This document shows positions 28,801 through 36,738 of a DNA stretch of 64,000 nt, in pieces. Each line of letters opens with the position of its first letter. The first letter of the stretch is position 1. A model generated the notes under the pieces. The model was given only the letters and a program-made list of their open reading frames with translations, did no database searches and was not told the DNA's origin. The position numbers were made by a program, and so were the translations under genes. The stretch spans positions 1-64,000 of the forward strand of contig JANXEW010000008.1 of assembly GCA_025057995.1 (NCBI GenBank), given 5' to 3'. This DNA is from Thermofilaceae archaeon (GTDB lineage: Archaea > Thermoproteota > Thermoprotei > Thermofilales > Thermofilaceae).

Positions 28801-28885
28801 TTTCTTTTTCAGCAGCTTGGTTAACAACTTCAACTGGGAAGTTGGTGCTTTCAATAAAACGTAAGTCCTGTGCGACATGCGCCAC
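25868..28885 (-). CDS. DUF1156 adenine-specific DNA methylase with zinc ribbons
   Basis: 1005 aa, GTG start. Residues 1-60 form the DUF1156 signature (IESTNFPVEVVN, FWWTRKPLVTARAALAAA). SAM motif I is VLDPFAGFGSIPLEA (109-123) and the catalytic motif is IVTDPPY (about 573-579), as in N6-adenine methylases. Zinc-ribbon cysteine pairs lie at 203/206 and 299/302. COG1743 proteins of this type are predicted to mark self DNA. It is first in the operon, with a TATA-like box 25 bp before the GTG, so the mRNA is probably leaderless. Confidence 0.9.
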   Translation of the reverse strand: MAHVAQDLRFIESTNFPVEVVNQAAEKEKKGRSGPEYWNMVFWWTRKPLVTARAALAAATLPANINPEKFIRQVLRARVNLKGVVENVPHRENPSTPSEWGERIKRIRVLDPFAGFGSIPLEAVRLGFNEVVAVELLPTAYIFLKAVLEYPKWVAEKGLTHQLLEEIERWGSWIVESLLEDPDIKELYDPDVAAYIGTWEIKCPHCGKYTPLIGNWWLAKVKKDSDEEESGEEEKSGNFKRLAWMDWANGIKVIDLNESFGAKELRAKINLRSGYLEVSGKRYNIRKTNIYAKHESAVCLHCGNIIRYISPKTGLHSVKKTREESEWYVKHALKEWNKNLETYLEENIELSALLESKARPTLLVKVKTQKSGRNLTFEPASSEDIKRLWRSLEKLKQATVKPDIPKEAIPYYESRRWVISYGFNKFYKLFNPRQLLVLSKLVKLIREVGKNVEKEKLEQGWSKEDSFRYAEVVTTYLVISLLNHVRHNCIVTSTEPTRKFVAHALAFRGVAMTWNWVEEFPFANIIGSFTRSLHITVKGLNYLISTLSDSSCQARVVLDDATSLIKVEGLFDLIVTDPPYRDDVPYTELSDFYYVWLKRALSDVSDGRLLPRFLHEAFFRRVGSGYREVRTQWEELALREVGLNPGRLSFFKGGKVDEKEARHYFVDLLYRSFIAMRERLTDDGLLITYYAHTAPEAWEELVSAGWRAGFRVSTAFPVVTESTQRVTARGKVALDTAIVLVWRPGVSGRALADDLYREALAAAEERAVQLLNAGHVGVDLFVGTLSAALAPVTSKEKVVGVDDLGKFVRERIYPAVARALARAIARMVGISLSGGEVRSPEALFYLLAKLLLPKRAGVRVMDRSTVHLLGFGTGLDDKGLIAAAVAMRGRGGFRLLEPAEDTREAMIELLHNRGLDPSKPELRSSVDALHLLEYYALTLGVKEFKTRCEELRALGVHHVDEALRLAEIFASERLLPANDPERELCKRVIVYSTGKGTLEGWFGGA

Positions 28886-28904
28886 GCTATTATTTAATCA
28901 TCAT

Positions 28905-28916
28905 ACATATATAATG
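28905..28916 (-). promoter_or_regulatory. TATA box of the defence-type operon
   Basis: CATTATATATGT on the minus strand is centred about 25 bp upstream of the GTG at 28885. Archaeal transcription starts about 25 bp after TATA, so the start codon is expected at or near the 5' end of the mRNA. Confidence 0.55.
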
Positions 28917-29045
28917 CTTTACTTATGTCTTTATTGTTGATAAGAGACGTTAACTCTAACTCGAGTTGAAAAATGTACCTAACTCCCCTCTTTTTCGGGT
29001 ATTTGTCACAGCTGGGTTCTTAAAGATGCTTAAGGGGCAGCATAA

Positions 29046-29288
29046 AGGATCTTGGCGGGATACAGGTACGTTGAACTCTTCTACTTGTTATGGCAAAAAC
29101 ATGTAGCTGGATTCTAGGCGTTTCCTAAGGCTTTGTGAGTTACCGATGTTTTTATTCGTGATAAGGGTGTAGAGATTGTCGCTCGCGCGCTCTCAGCTTA
29201 TTCTCTTTTCGATACGCTCTTCAGGACTCTCCTCTATATGCCTTCTCGTCGTGGTGTGATAGAATTCAACTATAGACTAATAGGCTGA
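29046..29288 (+). pseudogene. Decayed ORF with two internal stops, unknown family
   Basis: One continuous frame reads GYRYVELFYLLWQKHVAGF, a TAG (29115), a TGA (29136), then VFIRDKGVEIVARALSAYS and LFDTLFRTLLYMPSRRG before a TGA at 29286. The amino-acid composition is protein-like on both sides of the stops, and about 80 codons would be open without them. I do not recognise it. It lies just upstream of the defence operon on the opposite strand, so it could be a lost regulator or accessory component. The rest of 28917-29651 shows no other gene. Confidence 0.35.
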
Positions 29289-29651
29289 TATTTGATCACT
29301 TTCTCATTAAACCTAGTTTCATTTTGTGCCGTTCAAGGTAAACACTCTTAAAATGTTATAGTTTAAAACTTTAACCTATTTTTCTGAAAAGCATGAATAT
29401 TGTTTTAACACAAGTATTGGTTCAATAACTATTTTTCAGTACTTAAACGCTAAGGGGTTAGAAGTATTACCTTAGTTTTAAGGTTTGGTACTCAAATCAT
29501 AAGAGGTTTCCTTAGTAACCTAGATCGTTTGAGCTACGTCGTCCAAAAGGCTTAGTTTACATTTACTGTATCTGATAAGCCTGAGTTAAGGTTTTAATTG
29601 CTCTACGTTCTTTTCTAGAGAAGTTGTGTCGTTAGGTTATGGTGGGTTGGA

Positions 29652-30368
29652 TTGAAGGTTTTAGTTATAAGCGACTTGCATTATGAGAAGAAGGTTTACA
29701 AGGGTGTTGACGAGAGTTTGGCGTGGGTTTGGCTTCTAAGTGTTGTAGACTTTCACAAGCCTGAATACCTTTTATCGTGTGGCGACTGGGGTTCAGCTGT
29801 GAGCTTAAGTGAGTTCGGTGAGTTAACTGATAGAACTGTAGTGTTGACGATTTATGGAAACCACGAGAATATGCCCGTTCTCGAGGCTGTGTACAACGTT
29901 AGATGGGGAGAACCTTTTCCCGTACTCGTGAGGGAGGGGGTGGTTTACGACGTCGGGGGGCTTAAAGTCGCTGGTTTAAACGGGATCATCAGTGAAACCG
30001 GTATGCCTAAGAAGGGTGTACCGAGGAGGAGGCCTGAAGAGTTCTTATCCGCCGCTAGGATGTTGATGCACGTTAAAGTAGACGTACTGTTGATGCACGA
30101 GACACCCTACTTGCCGAACGTGTTTGGAATGGCTGAGACTGTGGGCTCTACGACTGCTTTGAGAGTTGTAAAAGCAGTCAAGCCTGAGATTGTAGTTAAC
30201 GGTCACATGCACAGGGGAGGCTATAGAACGTTTACATTCCCCTTTGGGACTAGGTACATCTATATTGATTCTTCTCAGAAGGAGAAACACTACCTGCTGC
30301 TTGAGGATGACGTGATCAGCATCTGGAGGGATCTAACTTTTATAGATGAAATCACCTTAGATGACTGA
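29652..30368 (+). CDS. Calcineurin-like metallophosphoesterase
   Basis: 238 aa, TTG start. The two-metal motifs are all present: DLHYE (D8, H10), GDWGS (about residue 43), YGNHEN (about 69-74), LLMHE (near 147) and NGHMHRGG (near 183). The family hydrolyses phosphate esters of nucleotides, nucleic acids or proteins. Size fits single-domain archaeal members. It stands 35 bp upstream of nothing certain and about 230 bp before the flavin reductase, so no clear partner. Substrate unknown. Confidence 0.85.
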   Translation: MKVLVISDLHYEKKVYKGVDESLAWVWLLSVVDFHKPEYLLSCGDWGSAVSLSEFGELTDRTVVLTIYGNHENMPVLEAVYNVRWGEPFPVLVREGVVYDVGGLKVAGLNGIISETGMPKKGVPRRRPEEFLSAARMLMHVKVDVLLMHETPYLPNVFGMAETVGSTTALRVVKAVKPEIVVNGHMHRGGYRTFTFPFGTRYIYIDSSQKEKHYLLLEDDVISIWRDLTFIDEITLDD

Positions 30369-30597
30369 AAGGTATCGTGTTCAAAGAAGTTGAAACCATT
30401 TGGCTAGAGTGAAGCCGACGAGATTAGGCCGTATCCTCGACTACTGTGACTGCTACCCCGGAGTAGCATCTCTTGTAGGCGGCAAACTCGATCCTTTAAC
30501 CCTCTCTACTGTCTCCTGTTTGAACAAGCTTTCAAGCACCCTGCTTCCACTCAGTTTCTGGGATAACCTTTTTAACATGCTTTAAGCGAGCTCCAGT

Positions 30598-31092
30598 GTG
30601 AAGGTAGACCCTTTCGAAGCTCTCGATTTGCTGCCTCAACCTTTAGTAATCGTTACAGCTGGTGAACCTGATAAGCCTGGCGCGAGAGGAGGTATGACCG
30701 CAGCCTGGGTTTCTAGGGTTTCATGGGATCCTCCCATGCTCGTCGTCGCGATGACTCCCGCCCGTTACACGCTTCAATTGATTAAGGAGAAAGGTTGTTT
30801 CGCCGTAAACGTAGTCGGTAAGAGTTTGGAGAAGGAGGCGTACGGGGTCTTTGGATCGGTTTCAGGTAGAGAAGTAGACAAGTTCGAGAAGAGTGGGGTT
30901 AAAGTGGTTAAAGCTGAGTGTATTACAGCGCCCGTGTTAGCTGAAGCTGTAGTAGCGCTAGAGTGTAGGCTTGAGAAACTAGTTGAAGCTGGCGACCACG
31001 TGCTAGTGGTCGGCCGCGTAGTCTGTGCGCAAAAGTTGAAAGACGAGAAGCCGCTGGTCTTCCTACAGTTCCGTTCGGCAGAACTGAAGTAG
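30598..31092 (+). CDS. Flavin reductase-like FMN-binding protein
   Basis: 164 aa, GTG start. The sequence follows the DIM6/NTAB flavin reductase pattern: LPQPLVIVTA near residue 11, GGMTAAWVSRVSWDPPMLVV (about 31-50), a KGCFAVNV strand and the SGREVDKFEKSGV loop. Such proteins bind FMN in a split beta-barrel and reduce flavin or ferric iron with NAD(P)H. It lies 60 bp before the CoA-disulfide reductase-like gene on the same strand, suggesting a shared redox role. Confidence 0.85.
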   Translation: MKVDPFEALDLLPQPLVIVTAGEPDKPGARGGMTAAWVSRVSWDPPMLVVAMTPARYTLQLIKEKGCFAVNVVGKSLEKEAYGVFGSVSGREVDKFEKSGVKVVKAECITAPVLAEAVVALECRLEKLVEAGDHVLVVGRVVCAQKLKDEKPLVFLQFRSAELK

Positions 31093-31118
31093 CCCCCTTT
31101 CCTAGTTCGGTTTCTGAT

Positions 31119-31130
31119 AAATTATTTAAG
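31119..31130 (+). promoter_or_regulatory. TATA-like box of the disulfide reductase-like gene
   Basis: AAATTATTTAAG is centred about 29 bp upstream of the ATG at 31153. This supports 31153 as the start with a leaderless or very short-leader transcript, rather than the TTG at 31132. Confidence 0.4.
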
Positions 31131-31152
31131 ATTGATAACACTATACTACTGT

Positions 31153-32505
31153 ATGACTTCGGTAGACAGGTACGATTACGTTATCGTAGGCGGAGGACCC
31201 GCTGGGATGACGGCGGCTTCTCGCGTTAAAAGGTTGAAGCCTTCGGCTAGGGTAGCTGTCTTTGAGCGGAGTAGTTACGTCAGCTACGCCCCTTGCGGAA
31301 CACCATACTATATCGGCGGCCTAGTCGACAGTTTAGACAAACTTGTCCACTACACTGTCGAAGAGTTTAGGAGGCGGGGTATCGACGTCTTCACTAGAGT
31401 CGAGGTTGTCGACGCGGGTAACGGCTTCGTCGAAGTCCGTTCAAAGGATGGGGAGCGGAAGGTTGAATGGGGCAAGATCATCGTAGCGACTGGAGCCCGT
31501 CCACGCCTGCCTCCTATAAAAGGTTTAGATCTAGAAGGGGTGTTTACGTTGAGGACTTTAGAGGATGCTGAAAGGGTTAAAGATCAAGTTGAAAAAGCTC
31601 AACGTGTCGCTGTCATAGGCGGAGGCTACATAGGTCTCGAGCTGGCTGAAAACCTTCGAAGGTTAGGTAAACACGTGTTGCTGTTCGAAATCCTCCCTCA
31701 CGTTATGCCAAACCTGGATACAGACGTTGCAGCTATCGTCGAGGAAGAGCTTCTGGGGAATGGGGTTGAACTCCACTTGGCGGAGGGGGTTGACGAGATA
31801 ATGGGTGGGGAGAGGGTTGAAGAGGTTGCCACGAGCGAGGGGGTATACGAAGCTGACCTCGTGCTCGTTGCGACAGGCGTTAAACCTGAGACCCAACTTC
31901 CCGAGAAGTTGGGCGTAAAGCTTGGCGCTTCTGGAGCTGTAGCCGTTAACAAACGTATGGAAACTGGGGTGGAAGGCGTTTACGCCGCAGGCGACGTAGC
32001 TGAAGCCATCAACTTGGTTACCGGTAAGCCTGACTGGTTCCCTCTAGCACCTGTTGCGAACAAGATGGGTTACGTTGCAGGCGTCAACGCGGCTGGAGGA
32101 TACGTAGAGTTTCCCGGGGCCGTCGGTACCGCTGTCACGAAAGTTTTCGACCTTGAGGTGGGGAGGACGGGTTTAACGGAGGAGCGTGCAGTTAGAGAGG
32201 GCTTCGACCCCGTCTCCGTGAGGGTGAAAGCTGGAACGCGGTCCTCTTACTACCCTGGCGCAACTGAAGTGACGGTTAAGCTCGTCGCAGATAGGAGGAC
32301 CGGACGACTGCTTGGCGGGCAATTTGTCGGGAGGGAGGGCGTTTTAGCGCGGGTAAACACTCTCGCAGCGCTGCTGTCGAAGGGTGCGACGGTGGAGGAC
32401 CTCTTCTACACTGACTTGGGTTACGCGCCGCCGTTCGCCCCCGTCTGGGACCCGTTGATCGTAGCCTCTCGCGTCCTCCTCCGTGAGCTGAAAGGCGTAG
32501 AGTAG
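31153..32505 (+). CDS. NADH oxidase/CoA-disulfide reductase-like flavoenzyme
   Basis: About 450 aa from the ATG at 31153. The FAD site is YVIVGGGPAGMTAASR (9-24), the NAD(P)H site is VAVIGGGYIGLELAENL (about 148-164), and AAGDVAEAINLVTG is the second FAD motif. A single redox cysteine lies in SYAPCGTPY (C48), which marks the NADH oxidase/CoA-disulfide/persulfide reductase group rather than two-Cys glutathione-type enzymes. The C-terminal dimerisation domain covers about 320-445. It likely reduces CoA disulfide, persulfides or oxygen. A flavin reductase-like gene lies upstream. Confidence 0.88.
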   Translation: MTSVDRYDYVIVGGGPAGMTAASRVKRLKPSARVAVFERSSYVSYAPCGTPYYIGGLVDSLDKLVHYTVEEFRRRGIDVFTRVEVVDAGNGFVEVRSKDGERKVEWGKIIVATGARPRLPPIKGLDLEGVFTLRTLEDAERVKDQVEKAQRVAVIGGGYIGLELAENLRRLGKHVLLFEILPHVMPNLDTDVAAIVEEELLGNGVELHLAEGVDEIMGGERVEEVATSEGVYEADLVLVATGVKPETQLPEKLGVKLGASGAVAVNKRMETGVEGVYAAGDVAEAINLVTGKPDWFPLAPVANKMGYVAGVNAAGGYVEFPGAVGTAVTKVFDLEVGRTGLTEERAVREGFDPVSVRVKAGTRSSYYPGATEVTVKLVADRRTGRLLGGQFVGREGVLARVNTLAALLSKGATVEDLFYTDLGYAPPFAPVWDPLIVASRVLLRELKGVE

Positions 32506-32525
32506 ATTCTCGTTGAGGTTTAAGG

Positions 32526-35072
32526 TCAACCGCCGTATCTATCTACTTTGAAGTAGTCGGGCGGAGGCTCATAGGTGTAAAGTTTATCTTGGCTTACGCC
32601 TATCATGTCAGCTAAACTTCTACTCCGCAAAGCTACTCTAAGTATGTTGTAAGCGCTCCTTTGAAGCTGGCCTAAGGTGAGGGAACCGTTATTCAACGCT
32701 TCCTTCACTTGCTTCACTACGACTTCGTAAGCGGTCCACGGCGCCCACGATACGTATTCCGTGTAGGGCATGAGCGCGTCGTTTCCCGCCGTGTAAGCTA
32801 CGTAGTTGTAGCTTCTAGACCACCAGTCTGTCATGACAAGCCCGTCGAACCCCCACTCGCCCCTCAGAACCCCCATGCACAAGTTGAAGTAGTTCCCCGA
32901 GTAGAATCCGTTCACCTTGTTGTACGAAGTCATTATAGCCCAAGGTTTAGCCGTCTTAACGGCTATCTCGAAAGCCTTCAAGTATATCTCCCTCAAAGCC
33001 CTCTCGGAGGCTATAGAGTCCGAAACCCACCTGTATGCTTCCTGATCGTTCGCTACAAAATGCTTCGGCGTCGCCCCTACGCCTTGCACGCCTTGTAGAC
33101 CCTTCACGGCTACAGCAGCCATAACTCCAGCCAGTAGAGGGTCTTCAGAGTAGTATTCCGCGTTCCTGCCGCAGAGAGGGTTACGGTGAATGTTTAAACC
33201 GGGCGCCAGCCAGATGGAGATACCTGCCCACAAGAGCTCTCGACCTATGTGTCTACCCACCTCGTACTCTAGTTCAACGTTCCACGTGGCAGCCCTCGTG
33301 GAAGCTCCAGGAAAAGCGGTGCCGTGTAGATCTCCTGGAAGGTAGAGCTTAGCCCCGTTGGGGCCGTCTGTTTGCCTCAGCTCAGGGATACGACGGTCGG
33401 AGAGGTATGGGGCCTTGCTCCCTCTCAACCCGATAGTCACATCCACTAACTCTTCTACGCTCATCTGACCGACGAGCTCCTCCAGCGTGTAGACTCCGTT
33501 TACGACGTCTTCTAACGTTATCTCCTCTGCTTCAAACGTCTTGAACTCGGTGGGATAATATTCTGGACATGTTCTCACGACAGTTTCAAACGATTCCAAG
33601 CTGGTGGAGAATGACGGCGCGCGCTCCATGTCCTCAAGCTCGCCCGGATAGGTCCACGGCACGACTTCAGGAGTCCTACGTAAGATCTCCACCCCCAACT
33701 CCCGCGCCCTCTTGTAGAAGTAGTCCGCCCCCAGGTTGACTGCTACTTTCTCGAGAAAGACGGTGTTCGGCACGACTACTTTAGCTACAACTCTAGCGTT
33801 TCTCGAAGAGTTACCTACCTTCACGGCGTACACCCCTTCCTCAAGTACCCACGCTCTAGCCTCCTCGTCGAAAGACGCTGCAGAAGCGATGTCGAAAGTG
33901 ATCTTCACCGTTTCAGATTGACCTGGGTTGAGGAGCCCGGTCTTAGCGAAAGCCACGAGCCTTTGATGCTCCTTCTCAAGCTTGCCTTGTGGAAGGGTGG
34001 TGTACACTTGGACTACCTCCTTCCCGGGGAAGCCACCCGTGTTAGAGACTCTAACGGTAACTTCTACTTTCGAACCTTTAACTTCAACTTGTATCACGTT
34101 GATATCAAACTTCGTGTAGGAGAGACCGAAGCCGAACGGGTATAGGGGTTCGACGTTGAAAGTGTCGAAGTACTTGTACCCAACGTAAATGTTCTCACAG
34201 TACACTACGTCTACGGTACCCCAGCACCTTGAAGACGGGTAGTCCTCCCAACGTTTAGCCCACGTGAAGGGGAGTTTACCGGAGGGCGTAGCCTTTCCCA
34301 TCAAGATGTTAGCTACCGCATAAGCGCCGACTTCTCCAGGGTACCCGACCCAAAGGATTGCGTCGACGTCGTCGACTACAGGAGTTACTCCTACGGCGTG
34401 AGGAGTGTTTAGGATCAAAACTATTCTATCGAAATATTTAGCTACAGTTTTAATAAGTTTAAGCTCGTCCTCCTCCAACTCGTAACCTCTAAAGTAGTAT
34501 GGACCGGTGAGTTGAGTCGTATAATAGTAGAACCACCAGCCGGCGCTGAACCAACCTCCGTTCCGTGGAAGGTCGAAATCTTCGCTCGAGTACCTGCTCA
34601 GAACGATTAAGGCGACATCGTTCCTTCGAGCAAACTCTTCTACATCTTCTTCGACGAAGGGGTACTCTCTAGTCTTAGGCGGTAGTGTCGTAGCGCTGTA
34701 GGCTTGGGAAACCTCTTCATCGATCTTGAAACCGTACTCTATAAGAGCTTCTAAAAGTGTTACGACCCTAGGGGGGTTTAAGGGTACATACGATGAACCT
34801 CCTTCATGGTACCACCATGTTAAGTTCTGCCCGGTCCCGAAGACGGCGATACTATACTGAGGATTTAGGGGGAGGACGCCATCGTTCTTGAGGAGGACTA
34901 CCCCTTCTTCAGCGACCTTCAAGGCTAACTCCCTCCCTTGGACGATCAGGTTTGGGAGCTTTAGCTCCTCCCTCTTCACTTGAGGCGGCGTCGGGCTTCG
35001 CACGGAGATTAAAACTAGGACGGTAGCGAGAACTATAACCAACGTAGCGGCTAGAAGAGTTTTTCTAACCAT
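32526..35072 (-). CDS. Circularly permuted glycoside hydrolase family 3 enzyme, membrane-anchored
   Basis: 848 aa. An N-terminal hydrophobic segment (LLAATLVIVLATVLVLISV, about 6-24) is a signal or anchor, so the enzyme acts outside the cell. The domain order is unusual: the GH3 C-terminal alpha/beta domain comes first (EGVVLLKNDGVLPL near 56), then a fibronectin-like domain (YPFGFGLSYTKF near 310), then the TIM-barrel domain (DGPNGAKLYLPGDLHGTAF near 570). The nucleophile is D749 in VMTDWWS. The same permuted order is known in some rumen bacterial beta-glucosidases. Substrate is probably a beta-linked glucoside or xyloside. It is convergent with the oxidoreductase gene, ending 20 bp apart. 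Confidence 0.88.
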   Translation of the reverse strand: MVRKTLLAATLVIVLATVLVLISVRSPTPPQVKREELKLPNLIVQGRELALKVAEEGVVLLKNDGVLPLNPQYSIAVFGTGQNLTWWYHEGGSSYVPLNPPRVVTLLEALIEYGFKIDEEVSQAYSATTLPPKTREYPFVEEDVEEFARRNDVALIVLSRYSSEDFDLPRNGGWFSAGWWFYYYTTQLTGPYYFRGYELEEDELKLIKTVAKYFDRIVLILNTPHAVGVTPVVDDVDAILWVGYPGEVGAYAVANILMGKATPSGKLPFTWAKRWEDYPSSRCWGTVDVVYCENIYVGYKYFDTFNVEPLYPFGFGLSYTKFDINVIQVEVKGSKVEVTVRVSNTGGFPGKEVVQVYTTLPQGKLEKEHQRLVAFAKTGLLNPGQSETVKITFDIASAASFDEEARAWVLEEGVYAVKVGNSSRNARVVAKVVVPNTVFLEKVAVNLGADYFYKRARELGVEILRRTPEVVPWTYPGELEDMERAPSFSTSLESFETVVRTCPEYYPTEFKTFEAEEITLEDVVNGVYTLEELVGQMSVEELVDVTIGLRGSKAPYLSDRRIPELRQTDGPNGAKLYLPGDLHGTAFPGASTRAATWNVELEYEVGRHIGRELLWAGISIWLAPGLNIHRNPLCGRNAEYYSEDPLLAGVMAAVAVKGLQGVQGVGATPKHFVANDQEAYRWVSDSIASERALREIYLKAFEIAVKTAKPWAIMTSYNKVNGFYSGNYFNLCMGVLRGEWGFDGLVMTDWWSRSYNYVAYTAGNDALMPYTEYVSWAPWTAYEVVVKQVKEALNNGSLTLGQLQRSAYNILRVALRSRSLADMIGVSQDKLYTYEPPPDYFKVDRYGG

Positions 35073-35188
35073 GAGTATACAGCTTCGGGAACCATATATT
35101 TAACTGTCGACTCTCAACAGGGAAGAGCTTAAAAGCACGATAGTCTAGAAGAGGTAATCTCTACAGCTAACGTGGTTATAAATGATGG
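35073..35188. other. Intergenic, upstream of the GH3 gene
   Basis: It holds the GH3 promoter region, with an AT-rich stretch at about 35083-35102 upstream of the ATG. The gap from 35073 to 35524 has no protein gene; the only structured element I can point to is the candidate C/D box RNA at 35189-35237. Confidence 0.4.
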
Positions 35189-35237
35189 ATGATGACTGAA
35201 CTCCCGACAGAACGGTGATAGAGTTTCTGGTCGCTGA
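35189..35237 (+). ncRNA. Candidate C/D box sRNA
   Basis: The order and spacing fit archaeal C/D guide RNAs: C box ATGATGA (35189-35195), 12-nt guide, imperfect D' box CAGA (35208-35211), 3-nt spacer, C'-like GTGATAG (35215-35221), 12-nt guide, D box CTGA (35234-35237). Two guides of exactly 12 nt are suggestive. The D' and C' boxes are degenerate and I could not identify the targets, so this may be chance. Confidence 0.3.
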
Positions 35238-35524
35238 TCCCATTCCGTTGACACCTTTTGGGACCCGAAGAAGTTTAGGAAGCCTCGACCCTAGGCTAGA
35301 GTTCTGTTGTATTTGTTCTTGAGCCTCTAACCTTTTCCAGGCTTCGACAGATCTTAGGACTTCGCGACCAACAGATTAAGCTGTAAGTAGACTAGACGAG
35401 AAGCCACCTCTCCCAGCAAGTCGTCAAACAACCCTGAAAGCTTAAACTCTTATGTACCGTCCATTTTTCAAGCTAATGGATACCTTTATTCACTACGCAG
35501 ATAAAGTAACATGATTATGGAACT

Positions 35525-36129
35525 TTAGTCCACAGGTTCACCTGGTTTGTAGACTGCTTGAACTTCTTTCAAAGCTTCTTCAATACACTCGCAGCTGGGT
35601 CGACCATATCTTTCTCTGAACACATTGCTATCATGGAGTCCGATATGGTAGACTGTGATCCGCTTTGACACCGTCCAAAGCTTCTTAAAATCCTCGTCGC
35701 GTGTGAGTAGAACAGTATTATGTTTCTCGGCAGACGCCCAGATTATTAGGTCCCGGTGCCGTCTCCCCAGGAAGGGTCTCTTAACCGATAAAAGATGCCG
35801 GCCGCCCTGCTAAGTATCTCGGGATTCCAACTATCTATTATTTTGCAGTTAAATATTTCAAACTCTTCTCTTATGTATTTTAAACTTCTCACGATAACAC
35901 TGAGCTTATCCTTGTTCGTCAAGTGATGAACGATTATCAGCCTAGATAGGGCTCGACGACATTCAACATCGACTATGAGTTCTGGAAGCAATATCTCACA
36001 CCTTTCATCGTATGAGAGCTGGAGCAACTTTTCAACTAGCTTAAATGGTAAGCTGCCCTCATTTGAGATAAGGTCGCTGGATAGGTAATCGACAAGAAGG
36101 TTAGAGTCTAGTATCACCCGGCAGTTCAA
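35525..36129 (-). pseudogene. PIN-domain toxin-like nuclease, frameshifted
   Basis: The first frame gives CRVILDSNLLVDYL (first catalytic Asp) and LLPELIVDVECRRAL, then fails near 35765. Another frame then continues with GRRHRDLIIWASAEKHNTV and LLTRDEDFKKLWTVSKR, the normal PIN C-terminal acidic motifs, and ends at 35525. One frameshift around 35755-35775 (run CCTGGGG) restores a protein of about 200 aa. A TTG at 36129 is the likeliest start. PIN toxins cut structured RNA. An adjacent decayed ORF at 36134-36355 is probably its former antitoxin. Confidence 0.65.
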
Positions 36130-36133
36130 GCAG

Positions 36134-36355
36134 TCACCCCTTTCTAAATGCTTCACGGAAGTTGCACTCTGCCAAAAGTTCCCGGACTACTGACACCCCT
36201 ACGTCTAGGTGGTATGACGCCGCCAACGCTCTAGCCCACTTCCCCGGTTCCCTCTAAGGTTCAACGCTCGGCTTTTCGCTAAGCTCAGAGGCGTACGCCG
36301 TTAACGCTAAAGCTTCCTCGTCTCAACCGCTCAAAAATCTTGCTAATGCTGCAGT
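36134..36355 (-). pseudogene. Small helical ORF with two internal stops, probable antitoxin remnant
   Basis: A single frame upstream of the PIN remnant reads TAALARFLSG, a TGA (36323-36325), DEEALALTAYASELSEKPS, a TAG (36254-36256), REPGKWARALAASYHLD and VGVSVVRELLAECNFREAF, then a TGA at 36134. The residues on each side are strongly protein-like. Position and size suit an antitoxin paired with the PIN gene. The family is not recognised; the pairing is inference. Confidence 0.45.
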
Positions 36356-36738
36356 TTATTCACATAGTTTCTCTTTGCACAGGAGTTGGTGGAAGTATCT
36401 CGTGCTATATTAGGGAATGGATACCTTAGTTGTAGGCTTGAGCTTCAAAGTTACACGTTTTTTCGTTCTCTAGCGGTTGAAACTGGCGTGTATTCTCCGT
36501 TCGCTTGACCAGTTTCGTCTTTTGCCGTTATACCCTTTGAATATTCTTTTACAAGATTCGGCCTTTATTTAAGAAACTTTAATTCTTTGAGGGCTTGAAC
36601 TCGGTTACTTAAATTATATTCTATAATTTTGATAAAACCTTTTTCTGCAAATTAATTCTCTTTTTCCGATAATTTAATCTCTTAAAAACAATAAGTTTTT
36701 AACTGAAGTCGCGGAGCCCCCGGCTAAGGCGACTCAAA
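36356..36738. other. Intergenic before the permease gene
   Basis: 383 bp, strongly AT-rich in its last 200 bp. It contains possible promoters for the permease but no gene that I can support. Confidence 0.5.

Noticed and set aside
28958-28967. 10-bp palindrome AACTCGAGTT near the defence operon
   Set aside because: Short palindromes of this size are common by chance and it is not at a clear regulatory position.
30400-30585. 61-aa ORF from a TTG between the metallophosphoesterase and flavin reductase genes
   Set aside because: No family motif, and the short frame can arise by chance.
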